Both the position numbers and the translations under genes were made by a program. A model generated the notes under the pieces. That model did no database searches, was not told where the DNA came from, and saw only the letters and a list, made by a program, of their open reading frames with translations. 49,977 nt of DNA from an uncultured Oscillospiraceae bacterium (lineage in GTDB: Bacteria; Bacillota; Clostridia; Oscillospirales; Ruminococcaceae): the NCBI GenBank assembly GCA_910587135.1, contig CAJULF010000020.1, forward strand, positions 1 through 49,977. The letters are read 5' to 3'. This document shows, piece after piece, positions 31,612 to 41,461 of the stretch; position 1 is the first letter of the stretch, and every line of letters starts with the position of its first letter.

Positions 31612-32899
31612 CTTTTCTCACCTTTATCGAATTTGCGTGAGCAGTGAGCTTTTCCCTTTCGGCAATAAGTATGATATTGTCCGCCGCGTCAAGCAGCGCT
31701 TCTCTTGTGTAGTAAATATAGCTTGAACGCTTTATGAAGCTGTCCACGCCCAGCGGCGAGAAAAAACGCGCGGTGCCGCTCGTGGGGAGAACGTGGTTAG
31801 GACCCGCATAGTAGTCGCCCAGGGGCTCCGGAGAAAACTCTCCCAGAAACAGCGAGCCTACATTGTCCAGCCTGCCGATATACTCCATGGGGTTCTTTGT
31901 CACGACCTCCAGATGCTCGGGAGCAAGCGCGTTGGCAAGCTCCACCGCGTAATCCATATCGCCGCATACGATAATCGCCCCGTAATCGCTTATCGAACGG
32001 TTAATAATCTCCCTGCGTGAAAGCTTCGCGGACTGCCGCTCTATTTCGTCGCGGGTGCGTTCCGCGATATCCATGTCGGTAGTTATCATTATCGCACTCG
32101 CCAGCTTGTCGTGCTCCGCCTGCGACATCAGATCGGCGGCAAGGTATTTCGGGTTTGCGGTTTCGTCCGCCAGCACAAGTATCTCGCTTGGTCCCGCTAT
32201 CATGTCGATATCCACAACTCCGTAAAGCAGCTTTTTGGCGGTTGCCACGAAAATATTGCCCGGTCCCACTATCTTGGAAACCTTGGGTATCTCCTCCGTG
32301 CCGAAAGCCAGCGCCGCCACCGCCTGCGCTCCTCCCGCAAGGTATATCCTGTCCACTCCGCACAGCGCCGCCGCAACAAGGATATCCTTGTTGGCGGTTC
32401 CGTCCTTAAGCGGCGGAGTCACCATGATTATTTCCTTTACCCCCGCTATCTTCGCGGGTATGGCATTCATCAGCACAGACGAGGGATACGCCGCCGTGCC
32501 ACCGGGGACGTATAACCCTACCCTGTCCAGCCCGCGCACGCGCTGTCCCATGATAACGCCGTTCGGTTCGGTCACGCAGAAGCCCTCGCGGAGCTGTCTG
32601 CGGTGAAAGGCGGTTATGTTCTCCACCGCGTTCAGCATTGCCTCGACAAACTCGGGGCTCTGTTCATTGGCTTCGGTAAGCGCGTCTTGTATCGCCTCGT
32701 CGAGAACGCGGTAATACTGTGTGTTCGGGCAGTCGAATTTCGCGGTATATTCCCTTACCGCCTTATCGCCGTTCTCTTTAACATCGGAAATTATTCCACG
32801 CACGGTCTTTTCAACCTCTGTGCCTACCTCTCCCGCGCGCTTTTCCACCTCGGCGAGAAACAACTTTTCATCGCCGTTCGCTTCAATTATTCTTATCAT
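31601..32899 (-). CDS. hisD: Histidinol dehydrogenase
   Basis: A 432-aa zinc enzyme that oxidises L-histidinol to L-histidine in two NAD+-dependent steps, the last of the pathway. Recognisable motifs are GLYVPGGTAAYPSSVLMNAIPA, LAGGAQAVAALAFGTE, IVGPGNIFVATAKK, DMIAGPSEILVLADE, LMSQAEHD and GPNHVLPTSGTARFFSPL. The length is typical. It overlaps hisG by 17 bp, with GAGGAG before ATG32899. Confidence 0.96.
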   Translation of the reverse strand: MIRIIEANGDEKLFLAEVEKRAGEVGTEVEKTVRGIISDVKENGDKAVREYTAKFDCPNTQYYRVLDEAIQDALTEANEQSPEFVEAMLNAVENITAFHRRQLREGFCVTEPNGVIMGQRVRGLDRVGLYVPGGTAAYPSSVLMNAIPAKIAGVKEIIMVTPPLKDGTANKDILVAAALCGVDRIYLAGGAQAVAALAFGTEEIPKVSKIVGPGNIFVATAKKLLYGVVDIDMIAGPSEILVLADETANPKYLAADLMSQAEHDKLASAIMITTDMDIAERTRDEIERQSAKLSRREIINRSISDYGAIIVCGDMDYAVELANALAPEHLEVVTKNPMEYIGRLDNVGSLFLGEFSPEPLGDYYAGPNHVLPTSGTARFFSPLGVDSFIKRSSYIYYTREALLDAADNIILIAEREKLTAHANSIKVRKDGE

Positions 32900-33530
32900 C
32901 GCAATTCTCCTCGATCAGTCTTACTATCTCCGAAATACGCTCCTGCTTGAGCTTCATGCTTACGGTATTTACGATAAGTCTTGCCGAAATGGGCGCGACC
33001 GTGTCATAGACCTCCAGCCCGTTCTCCTTCAGCGTAGTTCCGGTTTCCACGATATCCACTATACCGTCCGACAATCCCACAAGCGGGGCAAGCTCCACCG
33101 AGCCTTCTATCTTGACGATATCCACATCCATGCCCTTTGCCTCAAAAAATCTGCGCGTTACCTCGGGATATTTTGTCGCAACGGTTTTTACCCCGTAGCC
33201 TTTATAAAAATCCGTGCCCTTTTTCACCGCTAAGGCAAATCTGCATTTCCCGAAGCCGAGGTCGGAAATCTCAAAAAACTTCCCGCCATGCTCCATAATG
33301 GTATCCTTGCCCACAACTCCGAGATCGCACACACCGTGCTCCACATAAGTAATAACGTCCGCCGCCTTTGCGAGAACTACCTCGATATCCTCCCCGGGAA
33401 CTGACAGTATCAGCCGCCTGCCCTTGTTGCGCAGATCGGTTACGTCATACCCTATCTTCTCCAGAAGATCGACCGCCTTATTTTCTATCCGCCCCTTGGT
33501 CAGAGCGATACGCACTTTTCTGTTTTCCAT
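32883..33530 (-). CDS. hisG: ATP phosphoribosyltransferase, short form catalytic subunit
   Basis: A 215-aa HisG of the short type, which condenses ATP with PRPP in the first committed step of histidine synthesis. IALTKGRIENKAVDLLEKIGY, DVITYVEHGVCDLGVVGKD, GIVDIVETGTTLKENGL are characteristic. The short form lacks the regulatory C-terminal domain and needs HisZ, encoded directly upstream. GGAGGT precedes the start, overlapping the end of hisZ. Confidence 0.95.
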   Translation of the reverse strand: MENRKVRIALTKGRIENKAVDLLEKIGYDVTDLRNKGRRLILSVPGEDIEVVLAKAADVITYVEHGVCDLGVVGKDTIMEHGGKFFEISDLGFGKCRFALAVKKGTDFYKGYGVKTVATKYPEVTRRFFEAKGMDVDIVKIEGSVELAPLVGLSDGIVDIVETGTTLKENGLEVYDTVAPISARLIVNTVSMKLKQERISEIVRLIEENCDDKNN

Positions 33531-33533
33531 CGC

Positions 33534-34724
33534 TCACACCTCCGTTGACTCAACCGAACCGTCGGCTGACACCGTATCGACACGGCGTATATTATTCTCT
33601 TTAGCGTATTCCGCGGCGCACTTCGGGGAATCAAACAAAGAATGATATACCCTAAGTCCCTCGGATATCAGCTTCTCGCAGTGCCTCAGTGCGGCTGCTT
33701 CCGCGCCTCGCCCGCCGTGAACCAGCACGTCCGGCGATGAGGTTTTCACTTCGCGGGCGTAGAGGAACTTTGCCGCCGCCTCGACGTTTACGGCAAACCC
33801 GATAGCCGCCGCTTCCCTGCCGAAATCTCCAAGCAGCTTGTCGTACCGTCCGCCTGAGAGCACGGGACGTCCGTAACCCTCTACATATCCCCTGAACAAT
33901 ATCCCCGTGTAGTAATTCTTTTTGTGGACAAGCCCCAGGTCAACCCTTATCCTGTCGGCACTACATATACCGCAAATGCCTTCGTACAGCGCCTTAAGCG
34001 CCTTAAGTCGCGCACGCAGCGAATCGGTGAACATATATTTCTCCGCCTCGGCGAACACCTCTTCTCCGCCGAAAAGCGCGGGCAGCTTTCTGACCGACTC
34101 CGCCGCTCCGCTGTCAAAATCACTCAGTATCTCGTTAAGCGCAGGATAATTTTTCGTTTCGATAAACTCTCTTATGCTTTCCTCCTGCTCATCTTTTGCC
34201 CCAAGCTGCGGGATAAGCTCGCGGAAAAACCCGTTATCGCCTATTTCAAGGCGATAATCCTCATCGCAGACCGCCAGCGCCTTAGCCGCCAGCGCAAGCG
34301 CCTCGTAATCCGCCGCGCCGCTTTCGCCGCCGATTATCTCAATGCCGCTCTGGGTAAACTCGTCATCCCTGCCGCTGTTTTTCGGATTTACCATAAAAAC
34401 ACTCTGATTGTAAAAAAGCTTGAGCGGCAGCTTTTCTCCGCTCAGACGGGTAGCCGCCAGTCTTGCTATCGGCATGGTGTTATCGGGACGCAGCACCATC
34501 AGCCTGTTCTTGCCGTCCACCAGCTTATACATGGTTTCCTGCGGAAAATACCGAACCTTTCCGTTGAAAACATCAAAAAATTCCAGACCCGGGGTCATAA
34601 CCTCGGAGTAGCCGTAGCTTTTAAACAATTCCGTCAGCTTCTCCGTAATGGCGCGCTTTGCGGCGCACTCCTCAAAAAGCAGATCCCTTGTTCCCTCGGG
34701 AGTCAGCAAGTCATATCTTTTCAA
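33534..34724 (-). CDS. hisZ: ATP phosphoribosyltransferase regulatory subunit
   Basis: A 396-aa paralogue of histidyl-tRNA synthetase lacking aminoacylation motifs. It forms a hetero-octamer with short HisG and confers histidine feedback. The class II fold is visible in YSEVMTPGLEFFDVFNGK, LRPDNTMPIARLAATRL and SGGRYDKLLGDFG. It is first in the his gene train. Note the divergent C-terminal part, which carries a short anticodon-domain-like segment (DVLVHGGRGAEAAALRHCEKL). Confidence 0.93.
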   Translation of the reverse strand: MKRYDLLTPEGTRDLLFEECAAKRAITEKLTELFKSYGYSEVMTPGLEFFDVFNGKVRYFPQETMYKLVDGKNRLMVLRPDNTMPIARLAATRLSGEKLPLKLFYNQSVFMVNPKNSGRDDEFTQSGIEIIGGESGAADYEALALAAKALAVCDEDYRLEIGDNGFFRELIPQLGAKDEQEESIREFIETKNYPALNEILSDFDSGAAESVRKLPALFGGEEVFAEAEKYMFTDSLRARLKALKALYEGICGICSADRIRVDLGLVHKKNYYTGILFRGYVEGYGRPVLSGGRYDKLLGDFGREAAAIGFAVNVEAAAKFLYAREVKTSSPDVLVHGGRGAEAAALRHCEKLISEGLRVYHSLFDSPKCAAEYAKENNIRRVDTVSADGSVESTEV

Positions 34725-34745
34725 AATACCTTAACCCTCTCTTTT

Positions 34746-34774
34746 ATTATATTAAAGCAATACTATGTTATCAC
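34746..34774 (-). promoter_or_regulatory. Possible promoter of the his gene train
   Basis: TATAAT (34746-34751, minus strand) lies 22 bp before hisZ, but no good -35 is found at 17 bp (GTGATA). The TATCA/TGATA inverted repeat near 34770-34790 could be an operator. The assignment is weak. Confidence 0.4.
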
Positions 34775-34874
34775 AGTAATATGATACCACAATTAGCTGT
34801 AAATGTCAAGCCACTTGTGCTTTTTCGTCAAAAACAACCAAAACATTCAACATCGCGCATAAAATTACAACATA

Positions 34875-34902
34875 CCGCACAGCGCCACAAAGCGCCGTGC
34901 GG
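34875..34902 (-). terminator. Terminator of the hom-polC operon
   Basis: CCGCAC (34875-34880) pairs with GTGCGG (34897-34902) and GCGC (34882-34885) with GCGC (34892-34895). The remaining pair is A-C on the plus strand but U-G on the minus strand, so an 11-bp stem forms only in minus-strand RNA. TATGTTGTAATTTT follows. It begins 8 bp after the polC stop. Confidence 0.6.
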
Positions 34903-34909
34903 CAGTCGT

Positions 34910-37900
34910 TCAGAAATCAAACAGTGAGAGCTGCGCAGACTGGGGGATTCCCTTGAACACGTTGTACTCCTTGAGCTTGTCCAACACCGAGCTGTTTACG
35001 CCGCTCTCCTGCTGTATCTCGTCGATACAGTTGCACTTGCCGGAATTGATAGCCTCCTTGAGCTTATGTGCCGCGTTCTCGCCGCAGCCCGATACCGCCA
35101 GAAACGGAAGCCGCAGACCCTCCTCCTCAACTTTGTAGGTCACCGCCTCGGACAGCTTCGCGTCTATCGGAAGCAGCTTTATACCGCGGCACATCATCTC
35201 ATGCACCAGCTGCAGAGCTTCCAGCATTCCTTTTTCTTTAGCCTGCGGCTTCGGGATAGCCTGAAGCTCCTTCATGCGCTTTTGCACCGCGTCCTTGCCT
35301 TGCAGGATAATATCCAGCTCAAGATTTTCCGTGTGCTTTGTAAGCGTTGCCGCATAAAACTCGCTTGGGCGGTTTATCTTGAACCAGCACAGCTTTACCG
35401 CCGCCGTGACGTATGCCGCCGCGTGCGCCTTAGGGAACATATATTTAATCTTCTTGCAGCTCTCCACATACCAATCGGGGACGTTGTTGTCCTTGAACGC
35501 CTGATATATGGTGTCGTCAAAAAGCTTGGATGCGTTTCCTTTACGGGTTATCTCCATTATCTTGAACGCCAGCGACGGCTCTACGCCCCTGTGCATAAGG
35601 TACACCATAATATTGTCGCGTGTTCCTATAACCTCGGAAATCGTACAAGTGCCGTCCGCTATAAGATCCTTGGCGTTGCCTATCCATACGTCCGTGCCAT
35701 GAGAAAGCCCCGATATCTGAAGAAGATCGGAGAAATTCTTTGGCTGCGCGTCCCTGAGCATCTGCATTGCGAATCCCGTACCGAATTCGGGAATGCCGTA
35801 AGTCCCGCTGTGCACTCCGATATCCTCATAGGTAAGCCCGATGGGCTCTGTGGAGGTAAACAGCTTGTATATCTGCGGATCGGTGGTGGGAACGTCGGCG
35901 ATCTTGATCCCCGTCATGTCCTCCAGGTGCTTATACAGCGTCGGCACATCGTGTCCCAGCTCGTCCAGCTTCAATATTGTGTCATGCAGCGCGTGGAAAT
36001 CGAAGTGAGTGGTTATCATATCGCTTTCGGTTTTGTCGGCGGGGTGCTGTACGGGCGTAAAGTCGTATACCTCATACTCGTTCGGAACGACTACCATGCC
36101 GCCCGGGTGCTGAGAGGTGGTCCTCTTGACTCCCGTGCAGCCAATGGACAGCCTGTCCATTTCAGCGGAGCTGTACTCAAATCCGCGCTCCTCGCAGTAT
36201 TTCTTGACAAACCCGTAGGCAGTCTTGTCCTGCACGGCGGAGATAGTTCCCGCCTTAAAGACATGATCCTTACCGAAAAGGTCTTCCGTATAGCGGTGAA
36301 CCTTTCCCTGAACCTCTCCCGAGAAATTAAGGTCGATATCGGGCGCTTTGTCGCCCTTGAAGCCGAGGAACGTTTCAAACGGTATGTCGTGCCCGTCGCG
36401 TATCATATCTATGCCGCAGTTGGGGCAGCTTTTCGGCGGCAGATCATAACCCGAGCCCACCGAACCGTCTGTAACAAACTCATTATGGCGGCACTTGGGA
36501 CAGCGGTAATGCGGAGCGAGAGGATTTACCTCCGAAATACCCGACATTGTCGCTACAAACGATGAGCCGACAGACCCTCTCGAGCCTACCAGATAGCCGT
36601 TGTCCTCGGAATACTTAACCAGTTTCTGAGCTATCATGTACAGCACCGAAAAGCCGTACTTGATGATGGCGTCAAGCTCCTTGTTAAGCCTGTCTTCAAC
36701 GATTTTGGGCAGCTCGTCGCCGTACCACGCGTGCGCCCTTGCCCAGCAGAGGTCCTGAAGCTCCTGCTCCGCGCCCTCAATGGAGGGGGTATAGGTTCCC
36801 TTGGGAATGGGTCGGATATCATCGGATATCATATCCGCGATCTTATTGGTGTTGGTCACAACCACCTCAAACGCCTTGTCCTTGCCCAGATATTCAAACT
36901 CCGCAAGCATTTCATCGGTAGTCCTGAAATACAGCGGTGCCTGATTGTCCGCGTCCTTGTAGCCTTGCCCCGCCTGAAGAATGGTGCGGAAGATACCGTC
37001 CTCCTTATCCTTGAAATGAACGTCGCAGGTAGCCACAACGGGCTTTCCCAGCTTGTCGGCAAGTTTTACAACTTTACGGTTAAGCTCGCGCAGACCCTCA
37101 TCGTCGGACACCCTGTTTTCACGCACAAGGAACGCGTTATTGGCAATGGGCTGTATTTCAAGGTAGTCGTAGGTTTCGGCTATTTTTTCAATATAGCTTT
37201 CGGGCTTATCGTCAAGAATAGCCCTGAACAGTTCTCCTGCCTCGCAGGCGCTGCCTATTATCAGACCTTCGCGGTATTTGGTAAGCTCCGAAAGCGGTAT
37301 GCGCGGTTTCTTGTAAAAATATTCGAGGTTGGAAAGAGAGATCAGCTTATAGAGGTTCTTCAGCCCGACCTTATTCTGAACCAGAATTATCATATGATAG
37401 GTCGGAAGCTTTTTCACGTCCACGCTGCCGAGAATGCCGTTAAGGTCGCCCAGCTTTTCAAGCTTTCCGAGCTTGGCGGCATTCTTTATAAGCTGCTTAA
37501 ATATTTCAGCCAGCATCTTCGCATCGTCAATGGCGCGGTGATGGTTGAAGTCCCCGAGCTTGTATTCTTTTGCCACGGTATCCAGCTTATGGTTTTTAAG
37601 ATGAGGAAGCGCCGCCCTGCTCAAAGCGAGCGTGTCGACATAGCGGAAGGAGTAATCCAGTCCCTGCCTCTCGCAGACAGCTCTTATGAAAGAGGTGTCA
37701 AAATCCGCATTATGCGCAACAAGCACGCCCCTGCCCGCGAATTTGATAAAATCCTCCACAGCGCTTTTTTCCGTGGGCGCTCCCGATACCATTTCGTCGG
37801 TAATGCCAGTGAGTGCTGTTATTTCCGCGGGAATATCCCTTTCGGGATTCACAAAGGTCTGAAATTCCTCTACGACCTCCATATTGCGCAGCTTTACCGC

Positions 37901-39253
37901 GCCGATCTCGGTTATGCGCTCGTTCTTTGCGGATATACCTGTCGTTTCCAGGTCAAATACTATGATATCTTCATTTACGGGATAATCGCCGCAGCCCGAT
38001 ACCAGCGCGCCGCTGTCGTTTACGAAGTATGCCTCCACTCCGTAGATCATCTTCATCTGCGCGCCGTCTTTATTGATCTTTTCAATGGTATTCATAGCCT
38101 CGGGGTATGCCTGAACATTTCCGTGGTCGGTAATAGCCACCGCCCTGTGCCCCCACGCGTGAGCCTGCTTTATAAGCTCGGATGGCGGCGTTATCGCGTC
38201 CATATCCGACATATTACTGTGCATATGCAGTTCTACGCGCTTTACCTCAGCGCTGTCCTTACGGGAATGGGTCTTTATCGACGCGATGGAGTAGGGACGG
38301 ATATTAAAGGTTTTGGTGAATGTATCATTCTCAAATTTGCCGCTTACCAATATCGCTTTGCCGGTTTTGATGTTATCCTTTATCGCGTCTGTATTCTCCG
38401 CGCCCGTAATAACCTTGAGAATATGAGAGGAGGTCTTGTCGGAAAAGCACGCGGTGAAGATAAGGGTCTTTCCGTCCTTGGACATCTTCTCCTCGGTCTT
38501 GAAGACCTCTCCCCAGAGGGTAGCCTCGTCCTGATCATAAAAGGATTCCGACATCGGCGAGGGCGGCTCGAAGTTTCCCTTGCCGAAGAACAGCCCGGCC
38601 TCTCTGTCGAAGCGCTCGTGCTCGAAAGGTAGGGTTATTTTCTGCGGCTCGGCAAGCACCTGTGAGCGCCTGCTGCCGCCCCTTGACGGATGCTGTCTTG
38701 CCTCGGCGGGAGGCGGCGCGGAATCCGTCACGGATACCTGCGGCAGCGGAGCGCTTTGCTCCCGCTTCACATACTCGTCAAGGTCAAGCTCGTCCTTTGC
38801 GGTTATCGTAACTGAGATATTCTTTTCAAAAAATCCGCGGACAAGGTTTTCGATCTTCTTGTCCATTCCAAGTCCCATAAGAAGATTTTTCCCGCCCGAT
38901 TTGAGCGCTATCGTATATCCCGCGCCGTCCGCGGTCACCTCCGCGCCGTCAAAATATCCGTTCACGTTGGGATATTTATGCTTTAAAAATCCGATTATCT
39001 CAAATATGTAGTCAACGGTGAAAAGCTCGGTTTTATATTTGGGGTAAAGCGATACGTCCGCGTTGTCAAGAGCTTTTGAAACGGCTTCGGAAGCGTTTAT
39101 CATCTCCTCGGCGGTGACGATCCCGTCCATCTCAAGATTTATATCCAGCGCGTTTCCCGCTTCTTTTCTGACGATTTTCAGCACCCGCCCCGCCGATATC
39201 TTCTCGGGAAGCTCCACATTAAAATCAGACAGCAATTCACCCAATACGCTCAT
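34910..39253 (-). CDS. polC: DNA polymerase III alpha subunit, Gram-positive type (PolC)
   Basis: A 1447-aa replicative polymerase of low-GC Gram-positive bacteria. The order is an N-terminal domain, an OB fold (about 230-320), a PHP domain (VELHMHSNMSDMDAITPP) split by a proofreading exonuclease (VFDLETTGISAKNERITEIG to HRAIDDAKML), the palm with PDIDLNFSG, a zinc-ribbon pair (CPKCRH and CPNCG) and fingers (SQHPGGMVVVP). The start is ATG39253, about nine bases after AAAGGA; the in-frame ATG at 39283 lies upstream of that site and inside ispG. It is the last gene of the operon, 17 bp past ispG. Confidence 0.96.
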   Translation of the reverse strand: MSVLGELLSDFNVELPEKISAGRVLKIVRKEAGNALDINLEMDGIVTAEEMINASEAVSKALDNADVSLYPKYKTELFTVDYIFEIIGFLKHKYPNVNGYFDGAEVTADGAGYTIALKSGGKNLLMGLGMDKKIENLVRGFFEKNISVTITAKDELDLDEYVKREQSAPLPQVSVTDSAPPPAEARQHPSRGGSRRSQVLAEPQKITLPFEHERFDREAGLFFGKGNFEPPSPMSESFYDQDEATLWGEVFKTEEKMSKDGKTLIFTACFSDKTSSHILKVITGAENTDAIKDNIKTGKAILVSGKFENDTFTKTFNIRPYSIASIKTHSRKDSAEVKRVELHMHSNMSDMDAITPPSELIKQAHAWGHRAVAITDHGNVQAYPEAMNTIEKINKDGAQMKMIYGVEAYFVNDSGALVSGCGDYPVNEDIIVFDLETTGISAKNERITEIGAVKLRNMEVVEEFQTFVNPERDIPAEITALTGITDEMVSGAPTEKSAVEDFIKFAGRGVLVAHNADFDTSFIRAVCERQGLDYSFRYVDTLALSRAALPHLKNHKLDTVAKEYKLGDFNHHRAIDDAKMLAEIFKQLIKNAAKLGKLEKLGDLNGILGSVDVKKLPTYHMIILVQNKVGLKNLYKLISLSNLEYFYKKPRIPLSELTKYREGLIIGSACEAGELFRAILDDKPESYIEKIAETYDYLEIQPIANNAFLVRENRVSDDEGLRELNRKVVKLADKLGKPVVATCDVHFKDKEDGIFRTILQAGQGYKDADNQAPLYFRTTDEMLAEFEYLGKDKAFEVVVTNTNKIADMISDDIRPIPKGTYTPSIEGAEQELQDLCWARAHAWYGDELPKIVEDRLNKELDAIIKYGFSVLYMIAQKLVKYSEDNGYLVGSRGSVGSSFVATMSGISEVNPLAPHYRCPKCRHNEFVTDGSVGSGYDLPPKSCPNCGIDMIRDGHDIPFETFLGFKGDKAPDIDLNFSGEVQGKVHRYTEDLFGKDHVFKAGTISAVQDKTAYGFVKKYCEERGFEYSSAEMDRLSIGCTGVKRTTSQHPGGMVVVPNEYEVYDFTPVQHPADKTESDMITTHFDFHALHDTILKLDELGHDVPTLYKHLEDMTGIKIADVPTTDPQIYKLFTSTEPIGLTYEDIGVHSGTYGIPEFGTGFAMQMLRDAQPKNFSDLLQISGLSHGTDVWIGNAKDLIADGTCTISEVIGTRDNIMVYLMHRGVEPSLAFKIMEITRKGNASKLFDDTIYQAFKDNNVPDWYVESCKKIKYMFPKAHAAAYVTAAVKLCWFKINRPSEFYAATLTKHTENLELDIILQGKDAVQKRMKELQAIPKPQAKEKGMLEALQLVHEMMCRGIKLLPIDAKLSEAVTYKVEEEGLRLPFLAVSGCGENAAHKLKEAINSGKCNCIDEIQQESGVNSSVLDKLKEYNVFKGIPQSAQLSLFDF

Positions 39254-39269
39254 TATGTTATTCCTTTCG

Positions 39270-40304
39270 TTATAGCAGTTCAATTTCCTTTTTCAGCTCT
39301 TCAAACAGCCTTTCCTCGGGCACTTTGCGGAGTATCTCCCCCTTTTTGAAAATTATACCCTCGCCGTTCCCTCCCGCAATGCCAATATCCGCCTCGCGCG
39401 CTTCGCCGGGACCGTTCACGACACAGCCCATGACCGCCACCTTGATGGGCTTGTCCACCGTTTCCAACAGCTTTTCTACCCGTCTCGCAAGAGGTATCAG
39501 GTCAATTTTTGTTCTGCCGCAGGTGGGGCAGGAGATCAGCTCCGCGCCGCCGCCCAGCCCGCAGGCTTTCAGAATATCCTTCGCGGCATATACCTCTCTT
39601 ATCGGGTCGGCGGTAAGTGTCACGCGGATAGTATCGCCTATCCCATCGCACAGCAGCGAGCCTATTCCCATCGCCGATTTGATGATTCCCATTCGCTCCG
39701 TGCCCGCCTCGGTAACTCCAAGATGAAGCGGGTAATCCATTCTTTGCGCCAACAGCCTGTATGCGGCTATCATGTTTTTCACGTTGGACGATTTTATGCT
39801 TATTACAATATCGTCAAAATCACATACGTTCAGCAGTCTGACATGATCCAGCGCGCTTTCCGTCAGCGCTTCGGGAGTGGGGCTGCCGTACTTTTCCAGC
39901 AGTTCCTTTTTAAGTGAACCGGAATTTACCCCTATCCTTATGGGGATACCCTTCAGGCGGCATGCGTCCGCCACCGCGCGCACTCTGTCCGCCGAGCCTA
40001 TATTGCCGGGGTTTATCCTTATTTTATCAACACCCGCAGCCACACATTCCAGAGCTATTTTGTAATCGAAATGAATATCCGCGACTATGGGACAGCTCAC
40101 CGCCTCCTTAAGCGCGGAGATCAGCGCAGCGTCCTTTACCGTGGGGACGGCGGCTCTTATTATCTCGCAGCCCGCCGCTTCAAGCTCCTTTGCCTGCTTT
40201 ACGCTGTCCTCAATATTCTCCGCGGGAATGCTCAGCATGGACTGTATATAAATTTTACCTTGTCCAAGCTCCAACGAGCCGACCTTTACTGTTTTTGCGC
40301 TCAT
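39270..40304 (-). CDS. ispG: 4-hydroxy-3-methylbut-2-enyl diphosphate synthase
   Basis: A 344-aa [4Fe-4S] enzyme (GcpE) of the non-mevalonate isoprenoid pathway, converting MEcPP to HMBPP. IYIQSMLSIPAEN, IRINPGNIGS and LGVTEAGTERMGIIKSAMGIG are characteristic, and cluster cysteines lie in ISCPTCGRT and VMGCVVNGPGEA. The start overlaps the rseP stop (TAATG), so translation is coupled. Together with dxr nearby this shows use of the MEP pathway. Confidence 0.96.
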   Translation of the reverse strand: MSAKTVKVGSLELGQGKIYIQSMLSIPAENIEDSVKQAKELEAAGCEIIRAAVPTVKDAALISALKEAVSCPIVADIHFDYKIALECVAAGVDKIRINPGNIGSADRVRAVADACRLKGIPIRIGVNSGSLKKELLEKYGSPTPEALTESALDHVRLLNVCDFDDIVISIKSSNVKNMIAAYRLLAQRMDYPLHLGVTEAGTERMGIIKSAMGIGSLLCDGIGDTIRVTLTADPIREVYAAKDILKACGLGGGAELISCPTCGRTKIDLIPLARRVEKLLETVDKPIKVAVMGCVVNGPGEAREADIGIAGGNGEGIIFKKGEILRKVPEERLFEELKKEIELL

Positions 40305-41431
40305 TACTGCCCCCCCGAAACCAATCTGAATATATCGTTGAACGTCACCACTATCATAAACAGCATGAGCAGCGCAAAGCCCGCGAAATGCACCATGCCC
40401 TCAACCTGAGGTTTGACAGGCTTGCGGCGTATCGCTTCGATTATCAGAAACAGAATTCGGCAGCCGTCAAGCGCGGGTATCGGTATCAGATTGAATACAC
40501 CTACGTTTATGGTTATCAGCGAGACCACGCTGAGAAAATCCGCAATGCTGTAATCGGGATTTGAGGCTACCTCGCCTATGGCGCTGATAGTTCCCACGGG
40601 ACCCGAAAAATCGTTAAGCCCGTACTTGCCGCGCAGCATATCCACAAGCGTCATAACGATAAGCCGCGCCGTGGAACAGCTTTCGCGAAAGCTCTCGGTA
40701 AGAACGGTGCCAAACGTCTTTTCCTGACGATAAACCAGAAAGTCAAAATAAATGCTGTTTCCGCCTTCGCCTGACATGGTCATGAATTCCACGTCCTCCA
40801 GCTTTATCTTTTCGCCGCCTCGCTTTACGGTTATGTCAAACACGAGATTGCCCTCGCTGTTGACCCTGTCGCTGCTCTGAAGCTTATACACGATATCCGA
40901 AAGGCAGAATATCCGCGTTCCGTCAATGGAAATTATCTCGTCGTCCACCTGAAGGCGGCTGCTGCTGACTGCCTGCCGCTGGAACTGGCTTATAACCGTC
41001 GACCCGATCACATCAGAGCAGCAAAGTGAGGTGAGCACCACGAAAAATCCAAGCACCAGATTCATCACGGGTCCCGCAAGTATAACTATCATGCGCTGCC
41101 ATACGGGCTTGGCGTTAAAGGAGCGGGGATTCCTTGATGAGCGTGCCGCGTCCTTTTCCTCGTATACCGTCGTTTCTCCGGGAAGCAGATCCTCGGCGTA
41201 CTGTTTGGTTTCGTCGAAGCCGTCATCACCCTCCATCGAGCACGAGCCGCCTATCGGAAGCAGCCTGATGACGTACTCTGTTTCCTTACCCTTTTTTCTA
41301 AAGATAACGGGTCCCATGCCGAGGGCGAACTCCCTTACATATATACCGCAAGCCTTGGCGGCAAAGAAGTGCCCCAGCTCGTGTATTATTATTATAACGC
41401 AAAAGACAAGAATCGCAATAACTATCTCCAT
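40304..41431 (-). CDS. rseP: RIP metalloprotease RseP (site-2 protease)
   Basis: A 375-aa intramembrane zinc protease that cuts anti-sigma factors and leftover signal peptides. HELGH in FCVIIIHELGHFFAAKACGI is the catalytic motif, with a central PDZ domain (about 130-240) and NLIPIPALDGCRILFLIIEAIR carrying the third zinc ligand. Four membrane helices are expected. GGAGGT lies close before ATG41431. RseP-type enzymes activate extracytoplasmic sigma factors; the sigma-like membrane protein at 18851 could in principle be related in function, which is speculative. Confidence 0.94.
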   Translation of the reverse strand: MEIVIAILVFCVIIIIHELGHFFAAKACGIYVREFALGMGPVIFRKKGKETEYVIRLLPIGGSCSMEGDDGFDETKQYAEDLLPGETTVYEEKDAARSSRNPRSFNAKPVWQRMIVILAGPVMNLVLGFFVVLTSLCCSDVIGSTVISQFQRQAVSSSRLQVDDEIISIDGTRIFCLSDIVYKLQSSDRVNSEGNLVFDITVKRGGEKIKLEDVEFMTMSGEGGNSIYFDFLVYRQEKTFGTVLTESFRESCSTARLIVMTLVDMLRGKYGLNDFSGPVGTISAIGEVASNPDYSIADFLSVVSLITINVGVFNLIPIPALDGCRILFLIIEAIRRKPVKPQVEGMVHFAGFALLMLFMIVVTFNDIFRLVSGGQ

Positions 41432-41461
41432 ACTACCTCCGAAAAAATACCGCTGCTGATA

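Noticed and set aside
36731..38632. 633-codon open frame on the plus strand
   Set aside because: It lies entirely opposite polC, whose protein is unmistakable; the long frame reflects the GC bias of the codons of polC. Same for the 499-codon frame at 35066-36565.
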